This document shows, piece by piece, positions 1 to 7,632 of a DNA stretch of 52,522 bases. Position 1 is the stretch's first letter, and each line of letters begins with the position of its first letter. A model generated the notes under the pieces. That model did not search any database. It was not told where the DNA came from and saw only the letters and a program-made list of their open reading frames with translations. Origin of the DNA: Bacteroidaceae bacterium (GTDB lineage Bacteria > Bacteroidota > Bacteroidia > Bacteroidales > Bacteroidaceae); assembly GCA_017547165.1 (NCBI GenBank), contig JAFYQK010000020.1, positions 1 to 52,522 of the forward strand, in the 5' to 3' direction. The translations under genes and the position numbers were made by a program.

Positions 1-466
1 ACAGGCGCAGTCGGCTGGCGAGGTCAGTCTGCTCTGGGAACAGGTCAAGCAGAAGGAGAAGGACGGCAACAAGACCGTGCTCTCCGGCGTGCCCCAGTCC
101 CTGCCTTCGCTCATCAAGGCCTACCGCATTCAGGACAAGGCCCGCAACGTGGGTTTCGACTGGCAGAAGCGCGAGGATGTCTGGGACAAGGTTCACGAGG
201 AGATTGACGAACTGCGCGCCGAACTGGAGAAGGACGACAAGGAGAACTCCACCGACGAGTTTGGCGACCTGCTCTTCTCGCTCATCAATGCCTCCCGTCT
301 CTATGGCATCAACCCCGACAACGCCCTCGAGCGCACCAATCGCAAGTTCATCTCACGCTTCACCTATGTCGAGGAGCGTGCCAAGGAGCAAGGCCGCGAA
401 CTCAAGGACATGACCCTGGAAGAAATGGACCGCCTTTGGAACGAGGCAAAGCAACAGGGCTGGTAA
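1..466 (+). CDS. mazG: MazG nucleoside triphosphate pyrophosphohydrolase, C-terminal part (runs off left edge)
   Basis: This is the C-terminal half of MazG, which hydrolyses nucleoside triphosphates to monophosphates and pyrophosphate (house-cleaning, ppGpp and damaged-nucleotide control). The reading frame is open from base 2, so the GTG at 77 is internal and the true start lies outside the window. Visible family features are the SLPSLIKAYRIQDKARNVGFDW segment split around residue 15, the metal-binding EEIDEL pair of glutamates, and the DEFGDLLFSLINASR helix with its E-x-x-D pattern. The gene ends normally with TWN-type C-terminal residues (LWNEAKQQGW). Its base composition is clearly more GC-rich than the AT-rich accessory block that follows, which suggests that mazG is the last core gene before an insertion region. 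Confidence 0.9.
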   Translation, partial: QAQSAGEVSLLWEQVKQKEKDGNKTVLSGVPQSLPSLIKAYRIQDKARNVGFDWQKREDVWDKVHEEIDELRAELEKDDKENSTDEFGDLLFSLINASRLYGINPDNALERTNRKFISRFTYVEERAKEQGRELKDMTLEEMDRLWNEAKQQGW

Positions 467-797
467 CTGTGCCGTAAAACGCTGGCTTTGTGCCGGTGTA
501 GATATGATCTAATGGTGGTGTAAGACGTTTTTCATTTTCTTGCACGTAACTCATTAAGAAAATTTGCGAGCAAGATAAGGATTTGGGTAACATAATCCCA
601 AAAGAGATGATCAGGTTTTGGGATGAGGCAAGGGGGAAAAACGATATCCATGAAAAAGCACCTTAAGAACTTTCATAGCTATGTCTCTTGCACATGCTCC
701 GACAACATACAACTGGAGATTCAGTTGCTCCAATGATTTCTGTAAAGCACCTAATGTCTCGTACAGAGGATCATTGGCAAACTTCGCCTTGTCTATC
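467..797. other. Gap between mazG and abiEi holding a decayed toxin gene
   Basis: No intact gene is visible. The right part (611-808, minus strand) is the 5' stump of an AbiEii-type toxin gene. On the plus strand, bases about 549-663 read as an open C-terminal-like peptide ending in IRFWDEARGKNDIHEKAP and a stop, but it has no start and no family was recognised. The stretch looks like a recombination scar. Confidence 0.4.
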
Positions 798-808
798 TTA
801 TATTCCAT
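611..808 (-). pseudogene. Truncated AbiEii/nucleotidyltransferase-type toxin, N-terminal stump
   Basis: The first 48 or so residues (MEYKIDKAKFANDPLYETLG, then LQLYVVGACARDIAMKVLK) look like the start of the nucleotidyltransferase partner that normally follows this AbiEi class; the VVGACARDI segment is the part before the catalytic strand. After this the frame turns into non-family sequence (FSPLPHPKT) and stops. The DxD metal-binding motif and the rest of the usual 250-300 residue toxin are absent. The start codon overlaps the end of the abiEi gene by 11 bp, the usual coupled antitoxin-toxin arrangement. I infer that the toxin has been deleted or disrupted and is inactive. Family assignment rests on the short N-terminal match and on context. 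Confidence 0.55.
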
Positions 809-1787
809 TCTTTATCAATCTTTGTGCTGCCTCTATCTGGCGGCTGTCGCCACTATTCATGAGGTCAGCATAAATTATTAGATTTGGTGCAACCTTGGTG
901 GCATCGTCATCATTCCAGAACTTCTGGTATAGAGTGATTTCTCCATTCTCATTTGGCATTACCATACCTGTTGTCATCAACATTGCACTTGGCTTTGATG
1001 TGTATATATCGAACGAACCTGGAACGAGATAACCATCTGTAAGGTATGCACCACAATCACCGCCCCATGACATGCCCTCTGGCAGATTCATATCCTGCCA
1101 TTTGCTACGCATCTCGTCTGTCCTGAAACTCATTCTTCTGAGCATCAGTTTAGGTCTGATGGTCTGATTGTATGCCTGAACCCAGAGTTCCAGCAACTTG
1201 TCCTCGTTAATGAGTTTCCTGCCTTTGTCTGTATGCATGACAAATTGCCTGTTGGTCAGTTCCTCAATAGTATTCTTGATAGAGCCGAGAGACATGCCTG
1301 TCTCACTTGAAATGGTTCGATATGCCTTGCCTATGAAGGATTTGTCAGAAAGGAATCGATATATAAGTTTGATTGCACCTTCTGATAGGGCGTGACTCTT
1401 AATGTCATTCCTATATGTATTCTTCTGACCAGAGACATTCACACACAGAAGTCCATGCTTGATCATGCAGTTTCCAGCATAATCAATCACACTAATTCCG
1501 TTATCATACAGGGCCTGCATAATAGATGGCTGAACATAACCTAACACTAACAGAATTGGTAGGTTTGTTGCTTCATGTGCATCCTTGGCTTGTTGTATCG
1601 TAAAAGACATGTTTGAGCTCATGACAACACTTTTTGCTATTACACCAAAAGTAGTATCTGCCACAGAAATAGTTGAATCAAGGATTCTATTTCGTGACAT
1701 AGCGCTTGAAATTTCACTTCCCCCCAGCTTGCCTGAAAGGTTTATGCACGCTTGAGCTATTAGTTCTTTTTCTTTAATTGATGCCAT
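798..1787 (-). CDS. AbiEi-family antitoxin / transcriptional regulator (type IV TA)
   Basis: A 329-residue protein resembling the AbiEi_2 class of transcriptional regulators that act as antitoxins of AbiE type IV toxin-antitoxin (phage abortive infection) pairs. A winged-helix region is visible around residues 135-185 (SEGAIKLIYRFL, then GKAYRTISSETGMSLGSIKNTIEEL), preceded by an N-terminal nuclease-like fold region (PILLVLGYVQPSIMQALYDNGISVIDYAGN) and followed by a C-terminal domain (MSWGGDCGAYLTDGYLVPGSFDIYT). Known AbiEi proteins repress their own operon by binding inverted repeats. A matching perfect palindrome sits between the promoter and this start codon (1804-1827). The partner toxin downstream is only a stump, so this may be an orphan antitoxin. 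Gene family: fairly sure; active defence: unlikely. Confidence 0.75.
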   Translation of the reverse strand: MASIKEKELIAQACINLSGKLGGSEISSAMSRNRILDSTISVADTTFGVIAKSVVMSSNMSFTIQQAKDAHEATNLPILLVLGYVQPSIMQALYDNGISVIDYAGNCMIKHGLLCVNVSGQKNTYRNDIKSHALSEGAIKLIYRFLSDKSFIGKAYRTISSETGMSLGSIKNTIEELTNRQFVMHTDKGRKLINEDKLLELWVQAYNQTIRPKLMLRRMSFRTDEMRSKWQDMNLPEGMSWGGDCGAYLTDGYLVPGSFDIYTSKPSAMLMTTGMVMPNENGEITLYQKFWNDDDATKVAPNLIIYADLMNSGDSRQIEAAQRLIKNGI

Positions 1788-1803
1788 TGTTCACTGTATT
1801 ACA

Positions 1804-1827
1804 AGTGTTCATAAATTGATGAACACT
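1804..1827 (-). promoter_or_regulatory. Palindromic operator of the abiEi gene
   Basis: A perfect inverted repeat, agtgttcat / atgaacact, with a 6-bp spacer. It lies just downstream of the -7 box and covers the expected transcription start, 17 bp before the start codon. AbiEi proteins are known to autorepress through inverted repeats, so this is the likely binding site. Confidence 0.6.
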
Positions 1828-1828
1828 G

Positions 1829-1859
1829 CAAAATTACTGAACAAAATTTGATAAACCAA
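1829..1859 (-). promoter_or_regulatory. Promoter of abiEi
   Basis: On the minus strand the -7 box TAATTTTG (1836-1829) is preceded by TTG with a 20-bp spacer, matching the Bacteroidetes primary sigma consensus. Confidence 0.5.
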
Positions 1860-1919
1860 GGTTTTTCTATAATATTTACGCATTTGAGCCCATTTTTATA
1901 TTTCTTTAGTAGTTGAAAG

Positions 1920-1962
1920 GTAAATTATCGGCAATTTCTGGAGGTTATTGCCGATAATTTAC
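1920..1962. repeat. Perfect 16-bp inverted repeat downstream of the integrase pair
   Basis: Arms 1920-1935 and 1947-1962 (gtaaattatcggcaat and its exact complement) flank an 11-nt loop. It lies 8 bp after the stop codon of the second recombinase and before the abiEi promoter. It could be a transcription terminator, though no long T run follows, or a recombination site for the adjacent recombinases. Confidence 0.65.
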
Positions 1963-1970
1963 ACATTCTA

Positions 1971-3296
1971 TTAGTCTATCATCTCCACTAACTCACGCTT
2001 CATTTCCATGTCAATCTCACGATAGCGAGCGAAGGCACGGCTACCATCAGTATGACCAGAGAGTGATGCAACAAGACTTGGATCCTTCACTTTCTTATAG
2101 AGGTTTCCAATGAAGGTCTTGCGTGCAGTATGGGTTGTTGCGACATCGCACAACGGCTTCACCTCTGACTCTCTTGTCGTGAGGTTGATGACAACGACCT
2201 TTCTGTTAATGCCGACATGCTTGAGAATCTTGCGGATGTTCTTGTTGTAGTCGCTATAGTTAAACTTTGGTAGGATGCGGTCACCAAGGTCATTGTACTT
2301 TTCAAGGATAGCCTTTGCCTTGTCGTTGAGTGGCACACGAATGGTACGAGGGTTATGTCCCTTGGTCTTTTCTGCAATGTATTCAACTGCTCCGTCAACG
2401 ATGTTGTCCTTGCGCAGAGTGAGCAAGTCACCTGCACGACACCCAATCAGACACTGGAACATGAAGATGTCTCGATACACCTGCATTCCTCTACAGCAAT
2501 CGCTGAGGTCTGCATAATAGACTTTGTCTCGCTCTTCAAGGTTGAGATAGAAAGGTGGTCCGTATATCACCTTTGGTGTCTCGAAGGTCGCAAATGGATC
2601 GTTGGTGGTGAGCTTGTTCTCCAGACAATAGTTGATGACTGTGTGTATGCGACGAAATATAGTGTTGAGACTGTTCTCTGACTGTTCGCGTGGCGCATAG
2701 CCCTTTTCAATGTCTGTATAAAGTTCGGGATATTCGTCGTAGAAGTCAACCTCCTTACAGATGAATGCCTGGAGTGAACGCAAGTCATCGGATGTCATCG
2801 TGTCAACGTTGAGTCCGAAGTTTCTGCGCTTCATGATTGTCTTCATGTACTCAGTGTAGCGGTCAACCTTCTTGGCTATACCCAGCAAGCGCAACTTTGC
2901 TCTTGGGGTAAGCGGACGATTCTCTGCATACTGACGGATGCGGTTCTGCAAGAGATTCTCCTTGTTCTTGCTTATACGCTTGTTTATGTCTGGATGGTGA
3001 TACTCTTCAATGAGAGTCTTCAACCATTCGCCATCTGCACCTCGGTAGTATTTCTCTGAGATAAGCGTTTTCAGTTCGCTAATCTTCTTCTCGAAATCAA
3101 CCTTGGCAGATTCGCTTACGAGTGATACGCGTGACTTGTAGCCTTGCTTCTCTGCGTTCCAATGGTTAGGATTGATGGAGAGTTCGCTTGCAGCCTTGAT
3201 GTCCGTCTTGCCATCACGCACACGGAAGTATATATGTACGGTCTCGTTGGGAGTTCCCTTGACCGTAGCCTGTCTGATAAATGCTGTTACCTTCAT
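1971..3296 (-). CDS. Tyrosine-type site-specific recombinase (integrase) 2
   Basis: A 441-residue tyrosine recombinase that would cut and rejoin DNA at a specific site. The N-terminal arm-binding region (to about residue 110) is followed by a SAM-like core-binding domain (about 130-240) and a C-terminal catalytic domain. Catalytic residues are visible: the first Arg in QCLIGCRAGDLLTL (about 290), the box II HTARKTF (about 388), the GHTDGSRAF histidine (about 415) and the nucleophile Tyr in ARYREID (425). It lies 18 bp downstream of a paralogous integrase and shares domain order and several motifs with it (LEERDKxYxADLS, FIGNLYKKVKDP). The two are probably cotranscribed. Bacteroidetes conjugative elements and shufflons often carry such enzymes. 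The specific element was not identified. Confidence 0.9.
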   Translation of the reverse strand: MKVTAFIRQATVKGTPNETVHIYFRVRDGKTDIKAASELSINPNHWNAEKQGYKSRVSLVSESAKVDFEKKISELKTLISEKYYRGADGEWLKTLIEEYHHPDINKRISKNKENLLQNRIRQYAENRPLTPRAKLRLLGIAKKVDRYTEYMKTIMKRRNFGLNVDTMTSDDLRSLQAFICKEVDFYDEYPELYTDIEKGYAPREQSENSLNTIFRRIHTVINYCLENKLTTNDPFATFETPKVIYGPPFYLNLEERDKVYYADLSDCCRGMQVYRDIFMFQCLIGCRAGDLLTLRKDNIVDGAVEYIAEKTKGHNPRTIRVPLNDKAKAILEKYNDLGDRILPKFNYSDYNKNIRKILKHVGINRKVVVINLTTRESEVKPLCDVATTHTARKTFIGNLYKKVKDPSLVASLSGHTDGSRAFARYREIDMEMKRELVEMID

Positions 3297-3314
3297 ATTG
3301 TCGTTGTTCTGATG

Positions 3315-4679
3315 TTAGTTAATGAGGTTTACCAATTCTATCTTGATGTCTTCGTCTATCTCTCTGTATCGTGAAAAGGAACGACTGCCCTTTGTGTGTC
3401 CAGTCATGGAACAGATGAGCTCGGGATCTTTAACCTTCTTGTAGAGGTTACCGATGAAGGTGCGTCTTGCCATGTGACTTGATGCAATCTCATTTATCGG
3501 CTTCTGCTCGTCTGCTCCGGTAACTGGATTTCTGACAGTCACCATTCTTGTTATCCCACAGATAGTAAATAGTCTCTTAATCTCCTTGTTCAACGCAGCG
3601 GTATTGGTGGTTACTGCGTGATGAGGGAAGAGAAGGTGTCCGTCAGAAAAGTTCCTTGCAAGAATCTCCTTTGCCTTGGAGTTGAGAGGAACATCTACAG
3701 AGTTTCCCTGTCTGCCCATTGTCTTATGGGGGATGTAGGTCAGCATTCCGTCATGGATGTTGTCGTATGTCAGCTTGCGGAGGTCACCGACTCTGCATCC
3801 TATCAGCGACTGAAACATGAAGAAGTCACGTGCCATCCGTATCGACATGCAATGCTTGCTGAGGTCTGCATTGTAAATCTTGTCTCGTTCCTCTAATGTA
3901 ATATATATAGGTGTGCCGAGCGTTGGATCTGGATTGGAAACCTGGTCACAGGACTTGTTTGTGGTATAGCCTTGCTTTATGCACCAATGGTGAATGGTTC
4001 GTAGATGGCGTATCATAAAGGTTATGCTGACTATTGCCATTGGCTTGGGAACACTGACACCTTTCAAACCGAACTGAGAATAGAAATCACCATACTCCTT
4101 GAACAGTTCGTGTTCGCACTGTATGTACTCTTCGAAGTCGTGGTAATCATCGGATGTGATGGTCTCAACATAGAGGTGGAAATCCTTGATGCCATCTATC
4201 TCCCTCTTGTAAGCCTCATACCTTTTCAACTTTTTGAGGGTAGGCTTATAGATGTTGTACGAGTTTTCTGCCATCTTATGCTCATTGAGGTATTGCTCAA
4301 AGCGATCAATGAAGGTTGGAGTGGAACGCTTCTGTTCAACAATAGGGAACATACAGCAGTTCACTACTTCTCGTACCCAAACTGCATCAGCCGTTTCGGC
4401 ATCGTACTCATCTGATAACTTGGTGATGATGTCAGTGGCAAGAGTATTGACCTTCTTCTTGTCAGCAGAAGAAAGTTTCCTTGTCTTGCCATAACCAGGG
4501 ATGTCGTTATCCCATAATTCACTCATGACAAGGATGTCCGTTCTCACTTTGAGATCGAGATTCTTGTCACGCAAACGAAAACACAGATATGCGTTTTCCT
4601 CGCTCCCGATATTATTAAGGAGCGAACTCTGCTCAGCGACCTTGCGCTTGCAATCTGTTAAATAAGTTGTAATTTTCAT
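3315..4679 (-). CDS. Tyrosine-type site-specific recombinase (integrase) 1
   Basis: A 454-residue tyrosine recombinase and the first gene of a two-integrase operon. The catalytic domain shows the Arg in FQSLIGCRVGDLRKLTYDN, box II SHMARRTFIGNLY (note HMAR, with R kept), GHTKGSRSFSRYREID with the histidine and the tyrosine nucleophile, and a C terminus ending in ELVNLIN. It is clearly paralogous to the downstream gene but too diverged to be a recent duplicate. Two different integrases in tandem are seen where both are needed for one recombination event or where one controls an invertible segment. A TATCTTTG box just upstream (4715-4708) is its likely promoter. Low-GC coding sequence compared with mazG suggests horizontal acquisition. 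Confidence 0.9.
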   Translation of the reverse strand: MKITTYLTDCKRKVAEQSSLLNNIGSEENAYLCFRLRDKNLDLKVRTDILVMSELWDNDIPGYGKTRKLSSADKKKVNTLATDIITKLSDEYDAETADAVWVREVVNCCMFPIVEQKRSTPTFIDRFEQYLNEHKMAENSYNIYKPTLKKLKRYEAYKREIDGIKDFHLYVETITSDDYHDFEEYIQCEHELFKEYGDFYSQFGLKGVSVPKPMAIVSITFMIRHLRTIHHWCIKQGYTTNKSCDQVSNPDPTLGTPIYITLEERDKIYNADLSKHCMSIRMARDFFMFQSLIGCRVGDLRKLTYDNIHDGMLTYIPHKTMGRQGNSVDVPLNSKAKEILARNFSDGHLLFPHHAVTTNTAALNKEIKRLFTICGITRMVTVRNPVTGADEQKPINEIASSHMARRTFIGNLYKKVKDPELICSMTGHTKGSRSFSRYREIDEDIKIELVNLIN

Positions 4680-4707
4680 TTTTATCTTGCGTTTAAAATT
4701 TTCGATG

Positions 4708-4715
4708 CAAAGATA
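4708..4715 (-). promoter_or_regulatory. -7 box of the integrase operon
   Basis: TATCTTTG on the minus strand, followed by C, about 29 bp before the start codon. No clear TTG upstream element was seen. Confidence 0.4.
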
Positions 4716-5324
4716 AAAACTATTCCCGAGAATGTTCCCCTATATCCTAAACTAATCGCTCTCTCGTTAAGATAGTTTAAGATTCTATTTTTGCCGATTC
4801 TTGCCTTATTTTCAGTTGTTTACACGAACAAATCTCTAAATCTCTAACAACTGATTTTAGCCTATTTTTGAGTACCCAGAACCCACGCCGATATGACCTA
4901 CAGACCATGAAAACTAAGATGGTTGGGGAGTACCTCGAAGGGTACATCCCGCCCATAATAGATGCATGGAGTGATGTACAATCACACCCAGGTCATCTAC
5001 CGTTGCTAAGTTCAAGACTGAATTTATTTCGAAATTTTCCAGATTTCAGAACGTCTCAAACAGAGCGTAGTATAGCCTTTATATATGTCTTGTCCCCAAA
5101 CCACCCACGTCCATAAAGGGCGTAATCGGCATGAGACAAGGGCAAAGTTATCTTTTTTAAAATTCAAATGCAAGTGTTTTTGCGAAAAAGTTCGCTTGTT
5201 TGCATATAATGTTTGGATAAAGTACTTGCTTTATTCGCAACAAAGATGATATTTGAGAATACGTCTCCAAGATACTATCGCTCGGAAAAAACAAATAAAA
5301 TTTGCTTTTTCTCTCGCTTAATCG
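4716..5324. other. AT-rich gap without a convincing gene
   Basis: Between the divergent integrase and cysteine-rich protein genes. A weak 82-codon open frame without a normal start or recognisable motif (4868-5116) was not accepted. A short hairpin (gtacc / ggtac, near 4938) and an AT-rich 3' part are the only structure seen. Confidence 0.3.
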
Positions 5325-5332
5325 TATCTTTG
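5301..5332 (+). promoter_or_regulatory. Promoter of the 5365 gene
   Basis: TTTG at 5301-5304, 20-bp spacer, TATCTTTG at 5325-5332: a full Bacteroidetes promoter about 32 bp before the start codon. Confidence 0.65.
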
Positions 5333-5364
5333 TGGGTGTATAACCTGATATTATCATAAATGCC

Positions 5365-5799
5365 ATGCCAAAAAAGATTCATACTTCAATTCCTTCGCAC
5401 TATCCCGTTTGCGTACACAGAGATTGCCCTTTGGCGCATAGTTGTCTGAGACGCAATGCGTATCTTGCTCTTACACAGAAGCAGGAGTGTATGCAAGTTG
5501 TTAACCCAGAGAGGTGCATACAGGGTGAAGGGTGCCAGTATTTCCGCACCAATACTCTTGTTATCTATGCCAAGGGATTTCTTAACTTCCAGAAGAAGAT
5601 GACTCAGGAGCAGTACCAAAAGTTCTTGGATATATTGCAGAGCAAGTTTGGGCGCAATCCGTATTTTGAGCGTCGCAATGGCAAAACTCTGCTCACTCCA
5701 GATGAGCAGGCCATGATATTAGAGACGCTAAGACTGGTTGGTATAAAGGACGAATACAGGTTCGACTCGTACATAGAATCGTTTGACTGGAATGCCTAA
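5365..5799 (+). CDS. Small cysteine-rich protein, DUF6078-like
   Basis: A 144-residue cytosolic protein of unknown function. Its N-terminal half has a cysteine/histidine pattern (HYPVCVHRDCPLAHSCLRR, then EC, ERC, GEGC) that could bind a metal such as zinc. Its C-terminal half is helical (MTQEQYQKFLDILQSKFG; LTPDEQAMILETLRLVGI). The arrangement matches what I remember of the Bacteroidales DUF6078 family, but I could not check this. It stands alone, has its own strong promoter, and is followed at once by a hairpin (5802-5822). Genes of this kind are often found near integrated elements; no function is proposed. Confidence 0.7.
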   Translation: MPKKIHTSIPSHYPVCVHRDCPLAHSCLRRNAYLALTQKQECMQVVNPERCIQGEGCQYFRTNTLVIYAKGFLNFQKKMTQEQYQKFLDILQSKFGRNPYFERRNGKTLLTPDEQAMILETLRLVGIKDEYRFDSYIESFDWNA

Positions 5800-5801
5800 T
5801 G

Positions 5802-5822
5802 AGTCCTCCTATTATGAGGACT
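5802..5822 (+). terminator. Hairpin just after the 5365 gene
   Basis: agtcctc / gaggact, 7-bp arms with a 7-nt loop, starting 3 bp after the stop codon. A related second hairpin (gtcctt / aaggac outer arms) follows to about 5867. No T run is present. Confidence 0.4.
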
Positions 5823-6138
5823 GCAGTCCTTATAGTATGAGGATTTGAGTCCTCCTAGTATAAGGACAGGCATAAGATTAGGAAGGGTGGATAGGGTTGA
5901 ATGATTAACGTTGAACGTTAAATGCATAACGATTAGCGTGGAGCGGTGGTAATGACGTTGAAAGCAAAAAGTTGAACGTTTAATATTTAATGTTTAACGT
6001 GGAGCGGTTAGCGGATGAGCGTAAACACCAAACACTAGTGACGCTGTGCGCAGCGTCCTACTATTCGTTCACGCTCATTGAATATCATCCGCTTTACGCT
6101 CTTCCCCCTGCAAGGGGACTGAGGGGGGCTCCAACCGC
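5823..6138. repeat. Repeat-rich gap between convergent genes
   Basis: About 315 bp without a gene. It holds iterated words (aacgttgaacgtt; cgtggagcggt occurring twice at about 5937 and 5998) and a nested hairpin at 6015-6078: outer arms atgagcgt / acgctcat, inner stem gacgctg / cagcgtc with loop tgcg. The nested structure is a plausible bidirectional terminator for the convergent genes. Confidence 0.5.
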
Positions 6139-6957
6139 TCACCGTTTGGGGAATCTGTCGGCGAAGAAGAGGAACTGGTACTTGACGGCGTTGAGCCAGT
6201 AGGGCCAGTTGTGGGCTCCGGGGCGTGAGTGGAACTCGTGGGGAATCTTTTCCTGAAGGAGTTTCTCGTGCATGTTGCAGTTCACCTTGTAGAAGAAGTC
6301 CTCGGTGCCGCAATCGAAGATGATGTTCATGGTGCCAGGCTTGAGCAGGTGGGTGAGGTTGATGACGGTGTTCTCGTCCCAGCGCTGGGTGTTCTCCTCG
6401 TAGGTGCCCAAGCGGCCTGCTATGTTCCAGTTCTTGGTGAAGGGACGGAAGTCCAGTCCGCCCGACATGCTGCCCATGTTGCCGAAGGTGTCCTGATGGC
6501 GCATGGCCAGATAGAAGGCTCCGTGTCCGCCCATAGACAGGCCTGTGATGGCACGGGCAGAGCGGTCGGCAATGGTGGAGTAAGCGGTGTCGATATGTGC
6601 AATGAGTTCCTTGGCAACGAAGGTCTCGTAGCGATATTCGGGACTGACAAGACTATCGAAGTACCAGCTGTCGCGTGCTCCGTCGGGCATTACAACGAGC
6701 AGATTGTATTGGTCGGCCAAGCGTCCCACGATGCTGTCCTGTGCCCACACGGTGTGGTTGCCACCATATCCATGGAGCAGATAGATGACGGGATAGGACT
6801 GCTGGGGGCTATACCCCTCGGGGGTGATGACGGTGACGAGGACATCCTTGTTCATGCTATGGCTTCTGACGGCAATCTCCTTCTGCTCATAGGCATGGGA
6901 GTAGGAAGTATGAAGGGCTATAAACAGAAGGATGGGAAATAGTCGTTTGAGAAACAT
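6139..6957 (-). CDS. Secreted esterase of the esterase D / antigen 85 type
   Basis: A 272-residue alpha/beta-hydrolase with an N-terminal signal peptide (FLKRLFPILLFIALHTSYSH). The nucleophile elbow is GLSMGG (Ser141); Asp220 in DCGTED and His249 in PGAHNWPYW complete the triad; the oxyanion region is LLHGYGGNHTVW (60-71). This is the S-formylglutathione hydrolase-like/esterase D family, whose secreted Bacteroidetes members remove acyl, acetyl or feruloyl groups from polysaccharides. The natural substrate cannot be read from the sequence. It stands alone, convergent with the 5365 gene, with no neighbouring polysaccharide-utilisation genes, so it is more likely a general deacylase. Confidence 0.85.
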   Translation of the reverse strand: MFLKRLFPILLFIALHTSYSHAYEQKEIAVRSHSMNKDVLVTVITPEGYSPQQSYPVIYLLHGYGGNHTVWAQDSIVGRLADQYNLLVVMPDGARDSWYFDSLVSPEYRYETFVAKELIAHIDTAYSTIADRSARAITGLSMGGHGAFYLAMRHQDTFGNMGSMSGGLDFRPFTKNWNIAGRLGTYEENTQRWDENTVINLTHLLKPGTMNIIFDCGTEDFFYKVNCNMHEKLLQEKIPHEFHSRPGAHNWPYWLNAVKYQFLFFADRFPKR

Positions 6958-7043
6958 TGCTTTATTTTTTTAGTATGAAGGTTAACATGTGGGGGTAAAT
7001 ATATCGGCATGCAAAAGTAGCATTTTATTGCGAGAGATACAAG

Positions 7044-7079
7044 AATACCGCAATGCCTTTTATGCGGAACTGCGGTATT
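7044..7079 (-). terminator. Hairpin after the sigma-factor operon
   Basis: aataccgca / tgcggtatt, 9-bp perfect arms around an 18-nt loop, 43 bp after the last stop codon. The T run is weak. Confidence 0.4.
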
Positions 7080-7121
7080 TTATGATGTTGAGATGCGTTA
7101 GTGTGAGAGGGGGTGGAGGAG

Positions 7122-7592
7122 TTACTTCTTGCCACGAGGGCCATGTTGCCTATTATAGTTTTGCAACATGTGGCGGTGCATACGGTCTTCGATGTTCAGT
7201 ATTTTGAACAGTTTCTCGGCAGAGATAAGTTTGCAGAGCTTTTTATAGTAAACTGAGTCAAGAGCAGCCAATTCGGTGTTGAGTTTGGCAATCTTCATAA
7301 GGCGCTCCTCGAAGTTGGTTTCCTCATTGACATTTTTGCTACGCTTGAGGGCATGGATCTCCATATTGATTTTGCGCTGCTCGTTCTTGTATTCGTTAAA
7401 CACGGGGAAGAAAACCTTTGCTTCGTCGTGAGTTAAGTTTGCTTCCTTGGTAATGAAATCCTGCATGCGCTGGCGAAATTCGTGCTGACTGAATCGAGGA
7501 CGGCGTTCACCTTCTCCCCTACCCTCAACCTCTTGTGCATGAGAAAATATTGCAACTGCGAAGAGTGTACAAATCAATAGTATCTTTTTCAT
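7122..7592 (-). CDS. Periplasmic Spy/CpxP-like helical protein
   Basis: A 156-residue exported protein (signal peptide KKILLICTLFAVAIFSHA) that is almost all helix and highly charged. It begins with a GEGERRPRFS segment and then reads like LTxxQ-type Spy/CpxP/heavy-metal-resistance proteins (DFITKEANLTHDEAKVFFPV, then KLNTELAALDSVYYKKLCKL). Such proteins act as periplasmic chaperones or stress sensors. It is the last gene of an ECF sigma/membrane protein operon (8597 to 7122), so it is probably the envelope-stress effector of that regulon. The exact family is not certain. Confidence 0.65.
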   Translation of the reverse strand: MKKILLICTLFAVAIFSHAQEVEGRGEGERRPRFSQHEFRQRMQDFITKEANLTHDEAKVFFPVFNEYKNEQRKINMEIHALKRSKNVNEETNFEERLMKIAKLNTELAALDSVYYKKLCKLISAEKLFKILNIEDRMHRHMLQNYNRQHGPRGKK

Positions 7593-7632
7593 TTTTAGTC
7601 AATTTATAGCGTTATTGATGTATTTTATTTTA

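Noticed and set aside
402-593. Short minus-strand frame over the mazG end
   Set aside because: Overlaps the true mazG frame and shows no motif.
549-663. Plus-strand C-terminal-like peptide (IRFWDEARGKND)
   Set aside because: Looks protein-like but has no start and no recognised family; may be a relic only, so it is mentioned in the gap entry and not called.
4791-4798. ttgccgat matching part of the 1920-1962 repeat, as an att site pair around the integrases
   Set aside because: Only 8 bp, which is expected by chance; not enough for an attachment site.
4868-5116. 82-codon plus-strand frame in the integrase gap
   Set aside because: Non-ATG start, no signal, no family pattern; possibly a relic but cannot be supported.
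6229-6942. Open frame opposite the esterase gene
   Set aside because: Antisense to a complete hydrolase with visible catalytic triad; Val/Gly-rich, no start signals.
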